Shown one piece after another: positions 13,468 to 24,674 of a DNA stretch of 64,000 nt. Every line of letters starts with the position of its first letter. Positions within the stretch are counted from its first letter, which is position 1. The translations under genes were made by a program, and so were the position numbers. The stretch is from Melieria omissa. Taxonomy: Eukaryota > Arthropoda > Insecta > Diptera > Ulidiidae. The stretch covers positions 91,904,783-91,968,782 of the forward strand of contig OZ020269.1 of the NCBI GenBank assembly GCA_963971225.1. Reading direction: 5' to 3'. The notes under the pieces are model-generated. The model was not told where the DNA came from. It saw only the letters and a list, made by a program, of their open reading frames with translations, and ran no database searches.

Positions 13468-13527
13468 AGTTAGGGTTAGGGGAGTTAGGGAAGTTAGGGG
13501 GGGAGGGGTTAGGGGGGTTAGGGAAAA
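13468..13527 (+). repeat. G-rich TTAGGG-like tract
   Basis: Imperfect repeats of GTTAGGG with extra Gs, including GTTAGGGTTAGGGG, GTTAGGGAAGTTAGGGG and GGTTAGGGGGGTTAGGG. There are at least seven runs of three or more G on one strand, so G-quadruplex folding is plausible. Flies lack TTAGG-type telomeres, so this is more likely a local repeat than telomeric DNA. Confidence 0.75.
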
Positions 13528-14093
13528 GTGGCACTGAAATTTCAACCGTAGCAATAATACTTGTACACTTGGGGTTACAAAAATTACTACTAATTAATAA
13601 TAGAATAGTTTGGAGAGATCTGCAAAGAAAGTGAAATGCGAATTTTTACGTTTGTACATGTTTATTTACATAGAGCAGTCTGTATGGAAATGTGTATTGA
13701 GTAAGTAAGAGGCTGTTGTCACGTTTTTTCGATCATTGGGGTTTAGTTTCAGGTAGACAAATACAAAAATTTATTAAACCTATGAATTAAAGGCTTTAAT
13801 GAACGTTACAACAGACATATGTAAAAAAGTGAATTAATTCTGCAAATAAGAAGCGCAACACATTGGGTTAACTAAAAGCATTTTTCAAATTAGAAAACAT
13901 TTAATTTTTCACCCAGCAAAGTTGTGGTTATACGCGCTAGAAATATGTTACATAATTCAGTTTTATTTACTTATGTATACATGAATCTCTTTAAGAATTT
14001 TATCAAAACAATCAAACTGCCCAGAAGCTATGATTTCGCTATCAGAATAGTCTGAATTATTCGGAAATTTCGATTGTGTAATTGCAAGCTTGG

Positions 14094-14813
14094 CAGTGGC
14101 GTACACTGGGGAGGGTTTTGGGGTTTAAACCGCCCCCCCGAAATATCTTTAAGTGATTACAGAAATTTCATTTATAACCGTGGCATATATATTCAATCAT
14201 CAACAACACTCCTCGACACAAAAAATGCACGTAAAAATAAAAGTGTTTTCTAGACTAACTCGAAACTGAAGATCAAACAATTTTGTAAGCGTTTTCAAAA
14301 AAACTTAAAAAACCCAACCAAAAAACCTGTTGTTTCAGTTATGGGCCCATATCTCGTAAACGAATCATTCTACTAACAGAAGCTGTCCGTCGGTCAGAAG
14401 ATACAAATAATTTCTTTTTGTCGAGACCCATCCTAATATTGATATGAGTATGAAACTAGAGGCATTTATCATAACCTGGCATAGCCATTTCATCCAAAGG
14501 CCCAAAGTCCTTTTAAAAAATTTTAAATTTTAAAATAAAATTTTTAGGACACACACATTTCAAATATTTTTTAAATATTTGCAATAATAAAAATATGGGT
14601 ATGAAATTAAAGAGAACAATTTTCTCCTTTTAACTAAATTTTCTATTTTGAGCTTTAAGGACGAAAATATGTCAGGTAGGGAAAACATATCTACATGTTT
14701 TGGATCTCAGTCTGTAGATTCATACATCTAAATTTTCTTCCATTTTAAAGTTCTCAACAAATGTACACAGAACCCCCCCCCCCCCCCGAAACGAAATCCT
14801 GCGTGCGCCACTG
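14094..14813 (+). mobile_element. hAT-like element with CAGTGGCG...CGCCACTG ends
   Basis: It begins CAGTGGCGTACACTGGGGAGG and ends GCGTGCGCCACTG, with a long C run (14773-14787) just inside the right end. The 720-bp interior shares blocks with the repeats at 8490 and 39705. No transposase is encoded. Flanking 8-mers (AAGCTTGG and GTTATTGG) match at only 4 of 8 positions, so the duplication is not convincing. One shared block is in the opposite relative orientation, suggesting a rearranged or composite copy. Confidence 0.6.
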
Positions 14814-17800
14814 GTTATTGGTGAACACAGAATTCCACTTCGGGGGGAAGAGGTGGTCCCGTACACAACTTTGACTATGGAATAGTCCTTCTACGTCAAG
14901 TTCAATCACAATCCATTTTGGAAGTCTGAAGTAACGTTCCATAAAATCTTGTTTTCATTTAGAACCAACGTAACGCCTTGCATTAATATTGTTTCCTACG
15001 CGGCTTTTATTGAACAAAATGTATAAAGCTAGGAAAGTCGAGTGTTTCTCGGACATAAATTACCTCCCTACCTCACAACATTGAATAATTGACAAACTAT
15101 GTTGCAAGAAACATACTGTAATTTATACAAACTTTTATATTGTGACGATAAGGCACCCTGTAGCTGTGCAATGCACTAGAATGCTTTTACCGGCATACTT
15201 ACAGCGCAAAGATGCAATACGGAGAAGTCCAACAAGTAGCGAGTGTAAAGACAGCAAAGGTTGTTAACTGCGTTCAAGAATTTAAGTGTGTTTTTTTTTA
15301 AGCACAATCCAGAGAGACGAACAAGTCTAAAGAACTTATTTTCGTAATCATATACATGCTTATATCTTACATCTATTCCACCTTTTAACATGTTAATTAC
15401 CTCTTTATCTTTGAGTGAATTTTTCCCTAAATACAATTTTATAAATTCACTTAAAACTGGAAATGAGCCTAAAAAATGTTGAATAGTTTTAGGCTAGGTT
15501 TTATTCTGTCCGTTTGCTCAGCTTTGTCTAGCTTGTCATTGGCCATAGTTCCTTATACAGACCTATCGATCCCGTCATACTTACCGTACCACACCGTGCC
15601 TTCCATGGTCATTAAAATATAGGGGACACACTGCTGCTCCTTTTTGAAAATTCCGCTTGTTGCAGCCTGCTCCTCATCTGTGATCGTTTCCGTAGTCGTG
15701 TTCGAATTTTGTCCATTATCTTATCTGGTGTCAGACCTAGTCCTGTTCAACTGCCGCTCCTGTCTACAGATCTCGGACAGTGTGAGAGCAAGTTGTCGGA
15801 AATTTTATACTATTCTTTGTACTCTGAGCATTGCGTCCAAATGTTGGAACGAGTAGCTATGCCCGTAGATCTGTCAGGATGCTCTGAAAAATAGATATCT
15901 GAGACAAACGGTTTGTGTCTATCAATGGATGGTACACATGAAAGCTTTTAAAAGAAGTTCAGATTGCGAGCGAAATTTGACGTTAATTGTGAACTTTGAG
16001 CTCTGATTAACTCTTCTAACTATAGATTGCTGAATAAACTTGTAAAGTTAGAGGATTCCGTCTCGTATTTGTCTCTGCTTCATAGCTTTCTAGATAACTT
16101 CTTCTTGCATTATACTGCTTCACTCTGTAAACAGACAGGCTCTGGTGTTTTGTTCATCCTCGGCAGTCCCGCTGCGCTATACCAGCGAGTTGTGTTCAAC
16201 CTGCAATGCACCGATAGTTGTTTGGCAATTTGCCTCTTCTTCCAATTGTATAAAAAAATTCAATTATGAGGGATCAGTTTTCACGTGCAATTTTTTGTGC
16301 CATTAATGTCTTCTTAATGCAAGTTGTTGACATCATTCAGTCTTATTTATATCTATTTCAATGATGTAATTAATTGATTGTCTAAACGAGCATAAAGATT
16401 AATGGCCAGTTTCATTGACGCCAACCTGTTGCCAGTCTGGTGGACTACTTGTTGAAGTCGTTTTTCAGTTATCCTTTCAGTTTATCCTTCTAATGCCATT
16501 TTTTAGGCTTGAACCTTTTTTTTTGGGAACAAACTGTGTTGGCTGTTGATGCGCTAAGAACGGCGAATGCTGATCTTTTATCAGTGATTTGCGTTTAATT
16601 AATTGCTGAGGTGGCGGGCAATTAATTGCACGGCTTATGCCGAAAATATCCAAGAGCAATGCTTAAAATAAATATGTTTCAATTTTATTTAAAAAGAACA
16701 AAAAAATGTGTAATAAAGGCACAAATTAAACTCATCAAAGATGACAGTTGACTGAAAAAGCTAAATGATATTTTTATTTTTAATCTACACATGTCTACTG
16801 AAGGCCAGACAAAGGCCTGCAAAGTGAAAAGTCAATTTTGATTTTTTGGTACCTTTGATTAATTTAAAATTCTCTTATGACCAAAGCGGTAAAAAAATAT
16901 TACAGAAAAGGGACATTTTAATGTGCTTAGCGCACTCACTTTGTCTAACGTTAAAAATTAGGCAAAATGCGTGAAAGTAGGTGGTGGGTGTTGGGGCTGA
17001 CGAGTGACTGACACTGACATGGATATGAGCTTTAAAATTGGCGAACGAGCGAGCCTTGGGCCGGCTCGAACAGCGACGACTACACATGACAATGGACGGT
17101 CGGCGGCGATGGGCAAACCTTCGAGCTGGTCGCACTGCAACGGGCTGAAAGTTGAGGCTAAAGTGACTGTTGACAGCGCTGCATACTTCATTTCTCCGCC
17201 CTCAGTGGCGCTGAAAATCGCCCACATGAATGTCACTCACAACAAAGACACATTGAGTGACAGATTTTGAGTGGATGCGATGTGTGTGTGTGTTTTGTGA
17301 GGACGAATGGGCGGGTGGCAGTGCTTTGCGCACATGGACAAAGAGTTAAGGGACATTTTTATAATTTATCAATTATGCACGAAGATACGTGCACGGTCAC
17401 TCGCTCGGCCGCGTTACATATGCACAAATACACAAAAATAAACTTTGCGCCAAATCAGCAGCACGTCACTCAGTCGAAAAGTTCAGCTTTGCTTTGCCAG
17501 TTATCGTTGACAGAGGCAACAACGGAAGGTGCGCGGCAATGCGGTGGTGTTGCAGTTGGAGGGCAGCAACAAAAGGCACAACAACAACAACAACAACAAG
17601 CACAATACTATGTGGGCGTTTGAGAGGTTGCACGAGGTGTAGCGGCGCAAATCTCAGCAGCGAACTGGCACATTTAGCCGCACATTAAAAATGCAAAAGC
17701 GACGCGCCACCAACAAAATTTGGGTGGTGGCTGCTGGGCTGGGGATGTGTGGTTAACCCTTTGGATTTTTCAGTTGGCAATCGTTGAGTGTGGTTGCTGT

Positions 17801-18816
17801 TGTTGTTGTTGTGTTAGCTTTAACAGATACATTTTTCACTTTTTCAACTGTAACTACTGAACTCTCCAACTCTGGAACTTGCCACTTTATTGCGATTTAT
17901 TGCCTACAAGAGGTGGCGGCGGCAGGGTGTAAAAGTTTCTGTTGCCGCTGTCACAATGTGTCACTCAAGCGTAATTAGCATTTGGAAAAGTGAACAGCAA
18001 ATACAAAAAAATAACAACAACAATACTCATTGAAAAATTGAAGAAGATCTATTTGACGATTTTCATTGACTTTTCTTTGGGAATATTTATGGGGAAAAAA
18101 CACTTTAGGGTCGCGCTGAGTGTCACAATGATTGCTGGTTTTTGTTGATGATTTTTGTATGTCTGTCTTTGTCTTCTTTATGGCTTTGGAAATTTTCCAC
18201 CCGCCAAAAGTTTTCTTGTATCGTTTCTATGTGATTTTCTTAGCAATTAAATTTCCTATTGTTTTTCATTTGTTTGTGTGTGTGTAAAAGAGCAAATTTA
18301 ATTTGTCTCGTGTAGCGTGAAGCAGCACAAAAAACTTTTCACACTCAAATCAATTTGAAGGTTACAAGTTAATGCAGATTGAGCTCTAAGTGGCGACAAT
18401 TAGTGGCTGTAAAAATCTTCTTGTTTCAGTTTATACAAAACTTTGTTTAATGTTTTGACATTTTTCGCTTGTTGCTTCATTAAATATTTAACATTTCAAT
18501 TAACCTGATTGCAATCATTTGAAGTTTAAAGTTCAAAATCCAATAAATAATGAGCATCAATAGCAAAATGTGGTGGTTGAAGTGCCAACCCCGAACAGCT
18601 GCCGACTTGGATGGACTGCAGCCCAGGTGAGCGTTGAGCACAGGGCGTCGCTGAAAGCCAGTTCAAACAAATTTAATGATTGGTTGTTTAGTATTTTAAT
18701 GGTTAGACATTGAAAACGGTGAAAAAATTAGTTAATTAAAATAAAAGGATTCTGCACGATCACTTTTCTGACCTTGAATAAATATATTAACTCGTTTTGA
18801 TAGCGATTGCTCTGTG
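14814..18816. other. Intergenic DNA, no gene supported
   Basis: Mostly AT-rich. A GC-richer part at 16960-17960 has CAA runs (17579-17600) and GTT runs (17796-17812). A frame at 17004-17270 and others here are not recognisable and have no splice-supported extension. At 18550-18626 a 25-codon frame ends in a good donor-like CAG/GTGAGC, but its phase does not fit the second exon of the zinc-finger gene. Confidence 0.5.
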
Positions 18817-18961
18817 CAGTGGCGCATGCTGGATTTAATTTTATGGGGGCCGGATTCGCGTAAAATTTTCGAGCCGAATACCATTCGAAACCATATTTTG
18901 TACCAGCAATTTTTGTGTTTGAGGGGTTTGAACCCCCAAAACGCCGCTGTGTGCACCAATG
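18817..18961 (-). mobile_element. Short hAT-type miniature element, copy 1
   Basis: It runs from CAGTGGCGCATGCTGG to CTGTGTGCACCAATG, an imperfect inverted repeat. The flanks GCTCTGTG and TCTCTGTG agree at 7 of 8 positions, as expected for a hAT 8-bp duplication. It shares its core with copies at 44852-44993 and 52297-52446, including a GATTTCAAATGGTATTCGGC-like stretch in the opposite orientation. At 145 bp it has no coding capacity. Confidence 0.8.
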
Positions 18962-19385
18962 TCTCTGTGTGACCAGCTTCTGTGTATATTAAAGCCTGAA
19001 TTCTTTTTGGTATACTGTCTACAAAGGTTTTTGCATACATAAGCAGACATTTTTTCCTACCTACTTTTGTCTTGAGCTCCTTCGTAGTTCCGTTCTTCCC
19101 AATATATTCCATTTTTAAACTTCCCACAGTTGCTAAGCGGATAAAGGTCTGGAGATTGTACTGGTCGCTTCAATATGGTAACTTTTCAGCTACTATTCGG
19201 TATGTTTGGTGTTGGTGTCTTGCTGAAAGTCACATTCGAAGGATTTACGTTCAACTTTTGAGCCGATGCTTTGTGTTTGGTAGTAAAAATGTTATCATAT
19301 GATAGTTTGGTTATTTTTCTAGTGATCCTATACATCATTTCGACTTTCATAGAAATCATACTGTCCATTGCCATCTCTGAAGGCT

Positions 19386-20629
19386 TGATTACACGTAACG
19401 AGTAGAGTGATGAGACAGCAACTCGAACCAGTAGGGGAATTCTTTGTAAGGTGCCACCCCATAGCTGTTTTGCGCAAAACTCGTTAGAAAATTAACGTAT
19501 CGCCAATTTTAGTATACCGTTGGAAAGTAGATTTAAAGAGCTATGATCCAAGGTAACACTTCATTTGAATTTTTCGTAAATTTTACAGCCAATTACCCAA
19601 AGTGTTCAAAATCGACACCCTAAATTTTTTAATGTAAAGTGCCACCCCCTAAAAAAACCGCTAAAAACTCTCTCAAGTAAAAATGCATGATTTAGAAAAT
19701 TTACGAAAGATTATTGAATTTAATTTGAATTGAATAGGAAATGACCGAAAGCAAAATTCAAATTGAATGGTAACGATTAAAACTAATAATTGTATGGAAA
19801 TTAATAAACAAAACTGAACTAATTTATTCCTCATGATAGGATTAGAAAAAAATTGGCTAAGAATACATTAAATTCATTCTAATGACGATTCCGAGCAATA
19901 AAAAGTCATTTAACCGATATAGGACCACAAAACAATGAAAAAAGGGGGGTGGCACCTTACAAAGAAAAAAAGGTGGCACTTTAAATTTGTATGCCATTTT
20001 GGAAATCATTGTATAAATTTGTTCCTTTTACGATATGCTCGGATATTATTTCGGATTATGAAAAACCATTAAAAATTAAGTCCAAAACTGATATTTACCT
20101 TAGTTTTTTATAAGTTTTTGGTTACTTTTTCACCGCAAGTAAAACCTTCAGTTTTCATTTTTATGTTTTTTCTTAACCAAATTTGACACTTTCATTTACC
20201 CAGACTGTGTTATTGCGTCTGGTCCTTCAAAAACCACATTAAAATTGATGTGGACATATATACCTTAAATTACAATAGGAATTTTTTTCTTGGATTGCTG
20301 GAACGTCGAAATCGAGCAGGGGTGGCACCTTACAAAGAGTTGACACCTTACCAAGAATTCCCCTACTGGTTTCGTCTAAACAGTAAGGAGAGTTGTTGAT
20401 TGAGTCAGTGACCGAGTAGAGTGGCGTGAGAGTCACTAGAATCACATTTTGTTTACTAGACCGAGTAGTACTTTACCGTTATATTTTTCTTCTTTTCGCA
20501 GCGCTACGTTTCTGACTCGCTACGTTTAAAAATACGTTTGAAGAACTCGTCGATTTTGCTCGCCATCCCAGTTCTCTCGGGCTAGTACCATTTTGATGTC
20601 TCGCCACTGTACTCGTTACGTGTAATCAG
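19386..20629. mobile_element. Inverted-repeat element with GATTACACGTAACGAGTA ends
   Basis: The left end TGATTACACGTAACGAGTA and the right end TACTCGTTACGTGTAATCA are exact inverted repeats of 19 bp. Most of the length comes from another element (19434-20363) inserted near the left end, so the outer element itself is about 310 bp. No coding capacity was seen. The superfamily is not determined. Confidence 0.7.
19434..20363. mobile_element. TA-flanked element with GGGGAATTC ends and GGTGCCACC subterminal repeats
   Basis: The ends read GGGGAATTCTTTGTAAGGTG (left) and the complement of GGGGAATTCTTGGTAAGGTG (right), flanked by TA at 19432-19433 and 20364-20365. The motif TAAGGTGCCACC recurs in direct or inverted form near 19450, 19635, 19955, 19975, 20325 and 20345, like subterminal transposase-binding repeats. 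The right part recurs at 30020-30285. There is no transposase frame in 930 bp. A Tc1/mariner-type TA target is likely but not proven. Confidence 0.7.
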
Positions 20630-23135
20630 GGCTTAAGTCTCAACCATCTAAGCCATAGTTGCAATTTCTCTCAGAATAACCCGGCGTTTCGCAATTATTT
20701 CGGATTTATTTTTATTATTATTCTCGGTTTCTGAGAATTATTTCGGATGATGTTAACATTAGGATTGATAGAGAGTTTTACTTCTACTACGTTCATAATA
20801 TTTTCTAAAAAATTAAATCTTTGAAATTCTGTCAGTTTTTGGTTCATAAAAATTTTCTCTGAGACAAACCTTTTATTAACAATTCTTCAATCCACTTTAC
20901 TTGTAATAAGAAGGTATCACAACTAAGTTCGTGTTTTGTTTATATAAAAATACTAGATGGGCCCCGTGCTCGCAAGCTCTCGTGTTTCCCAAAGTTTAAA
21001 GTCAATGGGCCCATTAGTTAATGTTTTTTCACAGTTTCTCAATACAAATTTTTTACTTGTCGTTGACCCCGTCCAATTTAAATATTCGAAAAAATGAAAA
21101 ACACGTATCGAGTTATTTTACATTTGAAGTACGTACACCAAGTTTGAAGTAAAAAGGCTCAAATAAATTTGTTTCTCCATGCATACCGTCGTCGATCAAG
21201 TTAGGTTTCAATTTTGAAAATAATGATAAACACGTGTAAAATTTTTTTTATTTAAAGTATTTTTACAATTTTTAAAGTCAAGTTGGTTTATGTTGTTTTT
21301 CGGAGTCTTCTCGTAAACAAAACTTATCCCATTGTTGGCTCAGTTAAATTTTGATTTTCGATACATTATAAAATACGTGTCGATTCATTTTTTATATAGA
21401 GTATTTAAAATATATATGATATAGAGTGAAAAATCCCGTCTTCGCGGAGGTTCATTCTTCAACTTTGACATCGAACACTAACTTTTGTTGTACCTACCTC
21501 TTGCACCGCCGTTTGAACAACACATCAGCCTTTAATATACAAAAAGGTGAACAGAAGCCTTAGAATACAGAGCGATATTAAAAAAACCCGCACTGAGCCC
21601 AAAGAGTTTTACTGACGTAACAGTAGATACTTTATACTTTAAAATGTCAACGTAGACTGAAAAAGAAATCTCCCTTGTTAGTATAAAATATAAATAAAAG
21701 GATTTTAAACTCTTAATAGAGTCATTAAAAAATCAGTCTCAACTCAAATTCTTCTCGAAGTGTACAATAAAATATTTTTTTAAAAAGTAATTTGCAAGCG
21801 TGCGCTGAAACTCACACTTCCATCCCGTCAACCGACAACATCTGCCTTCAATTGTCGCATGGTTCAACAAACTTGCAGCACTCGGCCAGTCATTACAATT
21901 TCAATTCAAGCTGAAAACTGTCGATCGATTTTTACCACAACGCAACCACAGCGCAACACGTGCCAGTCACAAAGTCATTTACGACCAGTGATTCCATGTC
22001 GTTTACTAGAAAAGCCGCAATCCGAAAGGGTTGGTTCCTGTGTGCTTTTTTGTGGCAATTTAAAAATCTTACTCAAAGCAGCTGTTCAGGTCATAGCAAT
22101 AAAATTCAAAGCAACTGAATTTTACAAAACAAAAAACTCAACACTCGACGCTCTTCTTCTCTCTTGCTACTGTGCCACATTGTGGCAAGCGTACTTGACA
22201 CGGAGCAATACTGTTGACGCCAGCACCATCATTAGGGCGTCGCACACGCTGACACATTCCACTGACAACTGGGGTGGCAATTGACGTGGCGTTCATCATC
22301 GTCGTTGACTTATCAGCAGTGAATTGCCCCGATGCCAACTCCCCGGTCAGCAATGACCAGTAAATAAATTTACCTGCAGCTGAGTGTGTGTCAGCAAGTG
22401 GTGGCCGGTTAATCCGTTTAGGTGTTTTCAGGTGGCTGATTGATGGCGTGAGTGATTGCTGTCAGCGTCGGTCACCTTCTTCATGGTGATTGCCTAATAT
22501 TTCGCCTGATGCAAGGATCATGTGTTGACTGATCCTTTGTGACGATAAAAATGTCTGGAAATTTTTGGTATTGGAAAATAAGTGAAATTACTTTCAATAT
22601 CATTTTTCATTCATAGTGGCAAAAATGTGGCAATGGAATTTCAGTTAATTGTTTTGTGAGAGTCATTAGCGTAATTAATATGTGTTTTGGTTGCAATGTG
22701 GGATTGAAAATCTACAAAAATAGAGCGGCTGAACTTTACTAAAGCAATATTTGTAAATTAAAAATAAAATGTATATTTTTATAGAGAAATATAATACAAA
22801 CTATATGATTCCGACAAGTACAAGAAAATAAATTATAAAAAAATATGAATAAACAAATATTGAGACTAGTTTGAGTGCGAGTTACATTTTGAATGAAATA
22901 TAAAGAATCATATAAATATCCCCCGGAGTTCAATTTTGTAGCTTATACATATATAGCATGTTCAAGAAATATTGAAGCGAAAATATTTAAGTTCAAGTGT
23001 CTAAATTTTCAAAATCTTTTTTAAAAAAATTGGACCTTTGGACAATTTCAAACATTAAAACAGCCACAACAATGCTGTTTTTCGTTCTAATAAAGTTTGA
23101 TGGCTCTATTATTTAAATGAAAAAACCTGATCATA
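20630..23135. other. Intergenic DNA, possible unclassified repeat at 20940-21460
   Basis: Around 20940 the sequence TATATAAAAATACTAGATGG followed by GCCCCGTGCTCGC resembles starts of dispersed repeats seen in other insects. Three related AT-rich blocks with a CACGT(A/G)T core follow (21100, 21232, 21375). A frame at 21859-22284 has no family resemblance. No gene is supported. Confidence 0.4.
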
Positions 23136-23848
23136 CGAGGTGTGACAATTAAGTAATGAGACTGATTCCATAAAAACCGTATAGTATTTAAAAATTATTC
23201 TACAACTCTGCCATCCCCTTCAAAGTAGACCCCTTGGGCAGCTATGTTATACAACGATTCTAACCCGTTTTCCATGTTTCGTAACATTTCTGGAACGCTT
23301 CGACTGGGTTGTCCGCGAGTACCCTCGTCAAGGCCGCCTGGATGTCCGTAATCGACCCAAAATGGGTTCCATTGACCACCGATTTTGTTCCAGGGAACAA
23401 AAAAAGTCACAGGGTGACATATCGGGCGAATAAGGCGGCTATTGCAACACGTCGATCCCTTTAGAGGCCAAATACTGGGACACGCTGAGGGCAGTGTGGC
23501 ACGGCGCGTTGTCGTGATGAAGGAGCGATGTCTGGGCGCACCCTGTTGACTCGTTTTCGCAATCTTTCGAGTACTTGGCGATATTAGACTTGATTTACGG
23601 TTTACCCCGATGTAACAAATTCTTTGTGGACGATTCCACGGCTATCAAAACGCAACGCTATCGCGACGCGTTGCTCTTGATTTCGTTTCTCCATTTTCGT
23701 GACGAGCACCACCAATACACGTCTACTCAACACGACACAGCAGGCGAACTAAACAAGCTAAGGCGATGGTAAATATATCAATGGAGAGGGGAAGGATGCC
23801 GGGGAAGGGGAAGGGATGTTCAAGGTCGCAGGTTTACGACACATCTCG
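23136..23848 (-). mobile_element. Internally deleted mariner element
   Basis: The left end CGAGGTGTGACAATTAAGTA is preceded by TA (23134-23135). The right end, the complement of CGAGATGTGTCGTAAAC, is followed by TA (23849-23850). On the minus strand a transposase start MEKRNQEQRVAIALR (from about 23694) runs directly into a middle segment (DSRGIVHKEFV, QVLERLRKRVNRVRPDI), then a frameshifted HHDNAPCHTALS block with the second catalytic Asp, then PPYSPDMSPCDFF with the third, after an in-frame TAG. The tail ends VYFEGDGRVVE near 23198. The helix-turn-helix part is deleted, so it cannot mobilise itself. It is 713 bp against about 1.3 kb for intact mariners. Confidence 0.85.
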
Positions 23849-23850
23849 TA

Positions 23851-24319
23851 TTTCAAGGGTTAAGTATGCAAAAGCGAGGCCAATTACGCTCAGTTCTCGT
23901 TTTCCATAAATATCTATGAAAAATATTTTAAGTGCTGACTGTTTCCCAAAGTTTGGAATGAGTTCAGAGTATTAAAAAATTAAGAAACCATAAAAACGAG
24001 GCAAAGTTAGTTACAAAAAAGTCAGAAATAACACTGTTAAGGATGAAAATATCATAGGTTTTCTTGACCAAATTTCATATGTCATTCTGTAATATTAAAG
24101 ATTTTCTTCAATCATGGTTGTGAGATCAATAAATTTGAATATGTTATCGGCACATGGGCGTTTAATTTCAATACCTCACAATTTTTATATTAAGAGTTTT
24201 ATAAATGTGACAGAATAAGATTTGAAATTCCACCAAATCTGTGGTCATATGGAAGAGTAGCTTAAGTCGAAAATGGAAGTTTGAAAACCATGTGACCAAT
24301 GCATGGTTTTTTAAAAGAC
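23851..24319. other. AT-rich intergenic DNA
   Basis: Nothing recognisable was seen between the mariner element and the SINE. Confidence 0.5.
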
Positions 24320-24332
24320 TTAGTCTTAGAAG

Positions 24333-24661
24333 CAGCCGCCGTGGCTCAGTTGGTTAGTGCGCGGTCCAACGAGTCGCATGCAGAGCGACGCAAGATCGAA
24401 TTCTGCATGTAGTAACACCTAAAAAAAATAACGGGAAACTCGTTTTCTCTTTCGGTGGCTGTCCTCTCAGCTGGAAATGGCAAACCTCTGAGAGCAAAAA
24501 TTGCCTATGAAAAAGCTCCCAACCTGCCGTTCGGAACCGGCATAAAACTGTAGGTCCCTTCCACCCGCGTACAAAATTCACACGCACAACACGGGTGGTT
24601 GCGGGAAGCTAGGCCTTAGTCTCGCGTAAGCGGGCTGTCGTGCCAATCAATTATTAAATTA
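24333..24661 (+). mobile_element. tRNA-derived SINE with intact target-site duplication
   Basis: The head carries an RNA polymerase III A-box-like TGGCTCAGTTGG (24342-24353) and a B-box-like AGATCGAATTC (24392-24402). The body holds the CCGTTCGGAACCGGC and AAACTGTAGGTCCC segment found in many arthropod SINEs. The 3' tail is AT-rich (ATTATTAAATTA). The flanks TTAGTCTTAGAAG at 24320-24332 and 24662-24674 are an exact 13-bp duplication, the footprint of LINE-driven retroposition. An intact duplication suggests a fairly recent insertion. Confidence 0.88.
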
Positions 24662-24674
24662 TTAGTCTTAGAAG

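Noticed and set aside
13468..13527. True telomeric repeat
   Set aside because: Irregular, short and interstitial, and flies do not use TTAGG-type telomeres.
18550..18626. Small frame MSINSKMWWLKCQPRTAADL ending in a CAG/GTGAGC donor
   Set aside because: Its phase (two bases over) does not fit the Oaz-like exon 2 acceptor, and a 25-codon frame is expected by chance.
24340..24402. tRNA gene
   Set aside because: A- and B-box matches are present but the cloverleaf is degenerate and the unit continues into a SINE body with a target duplication.
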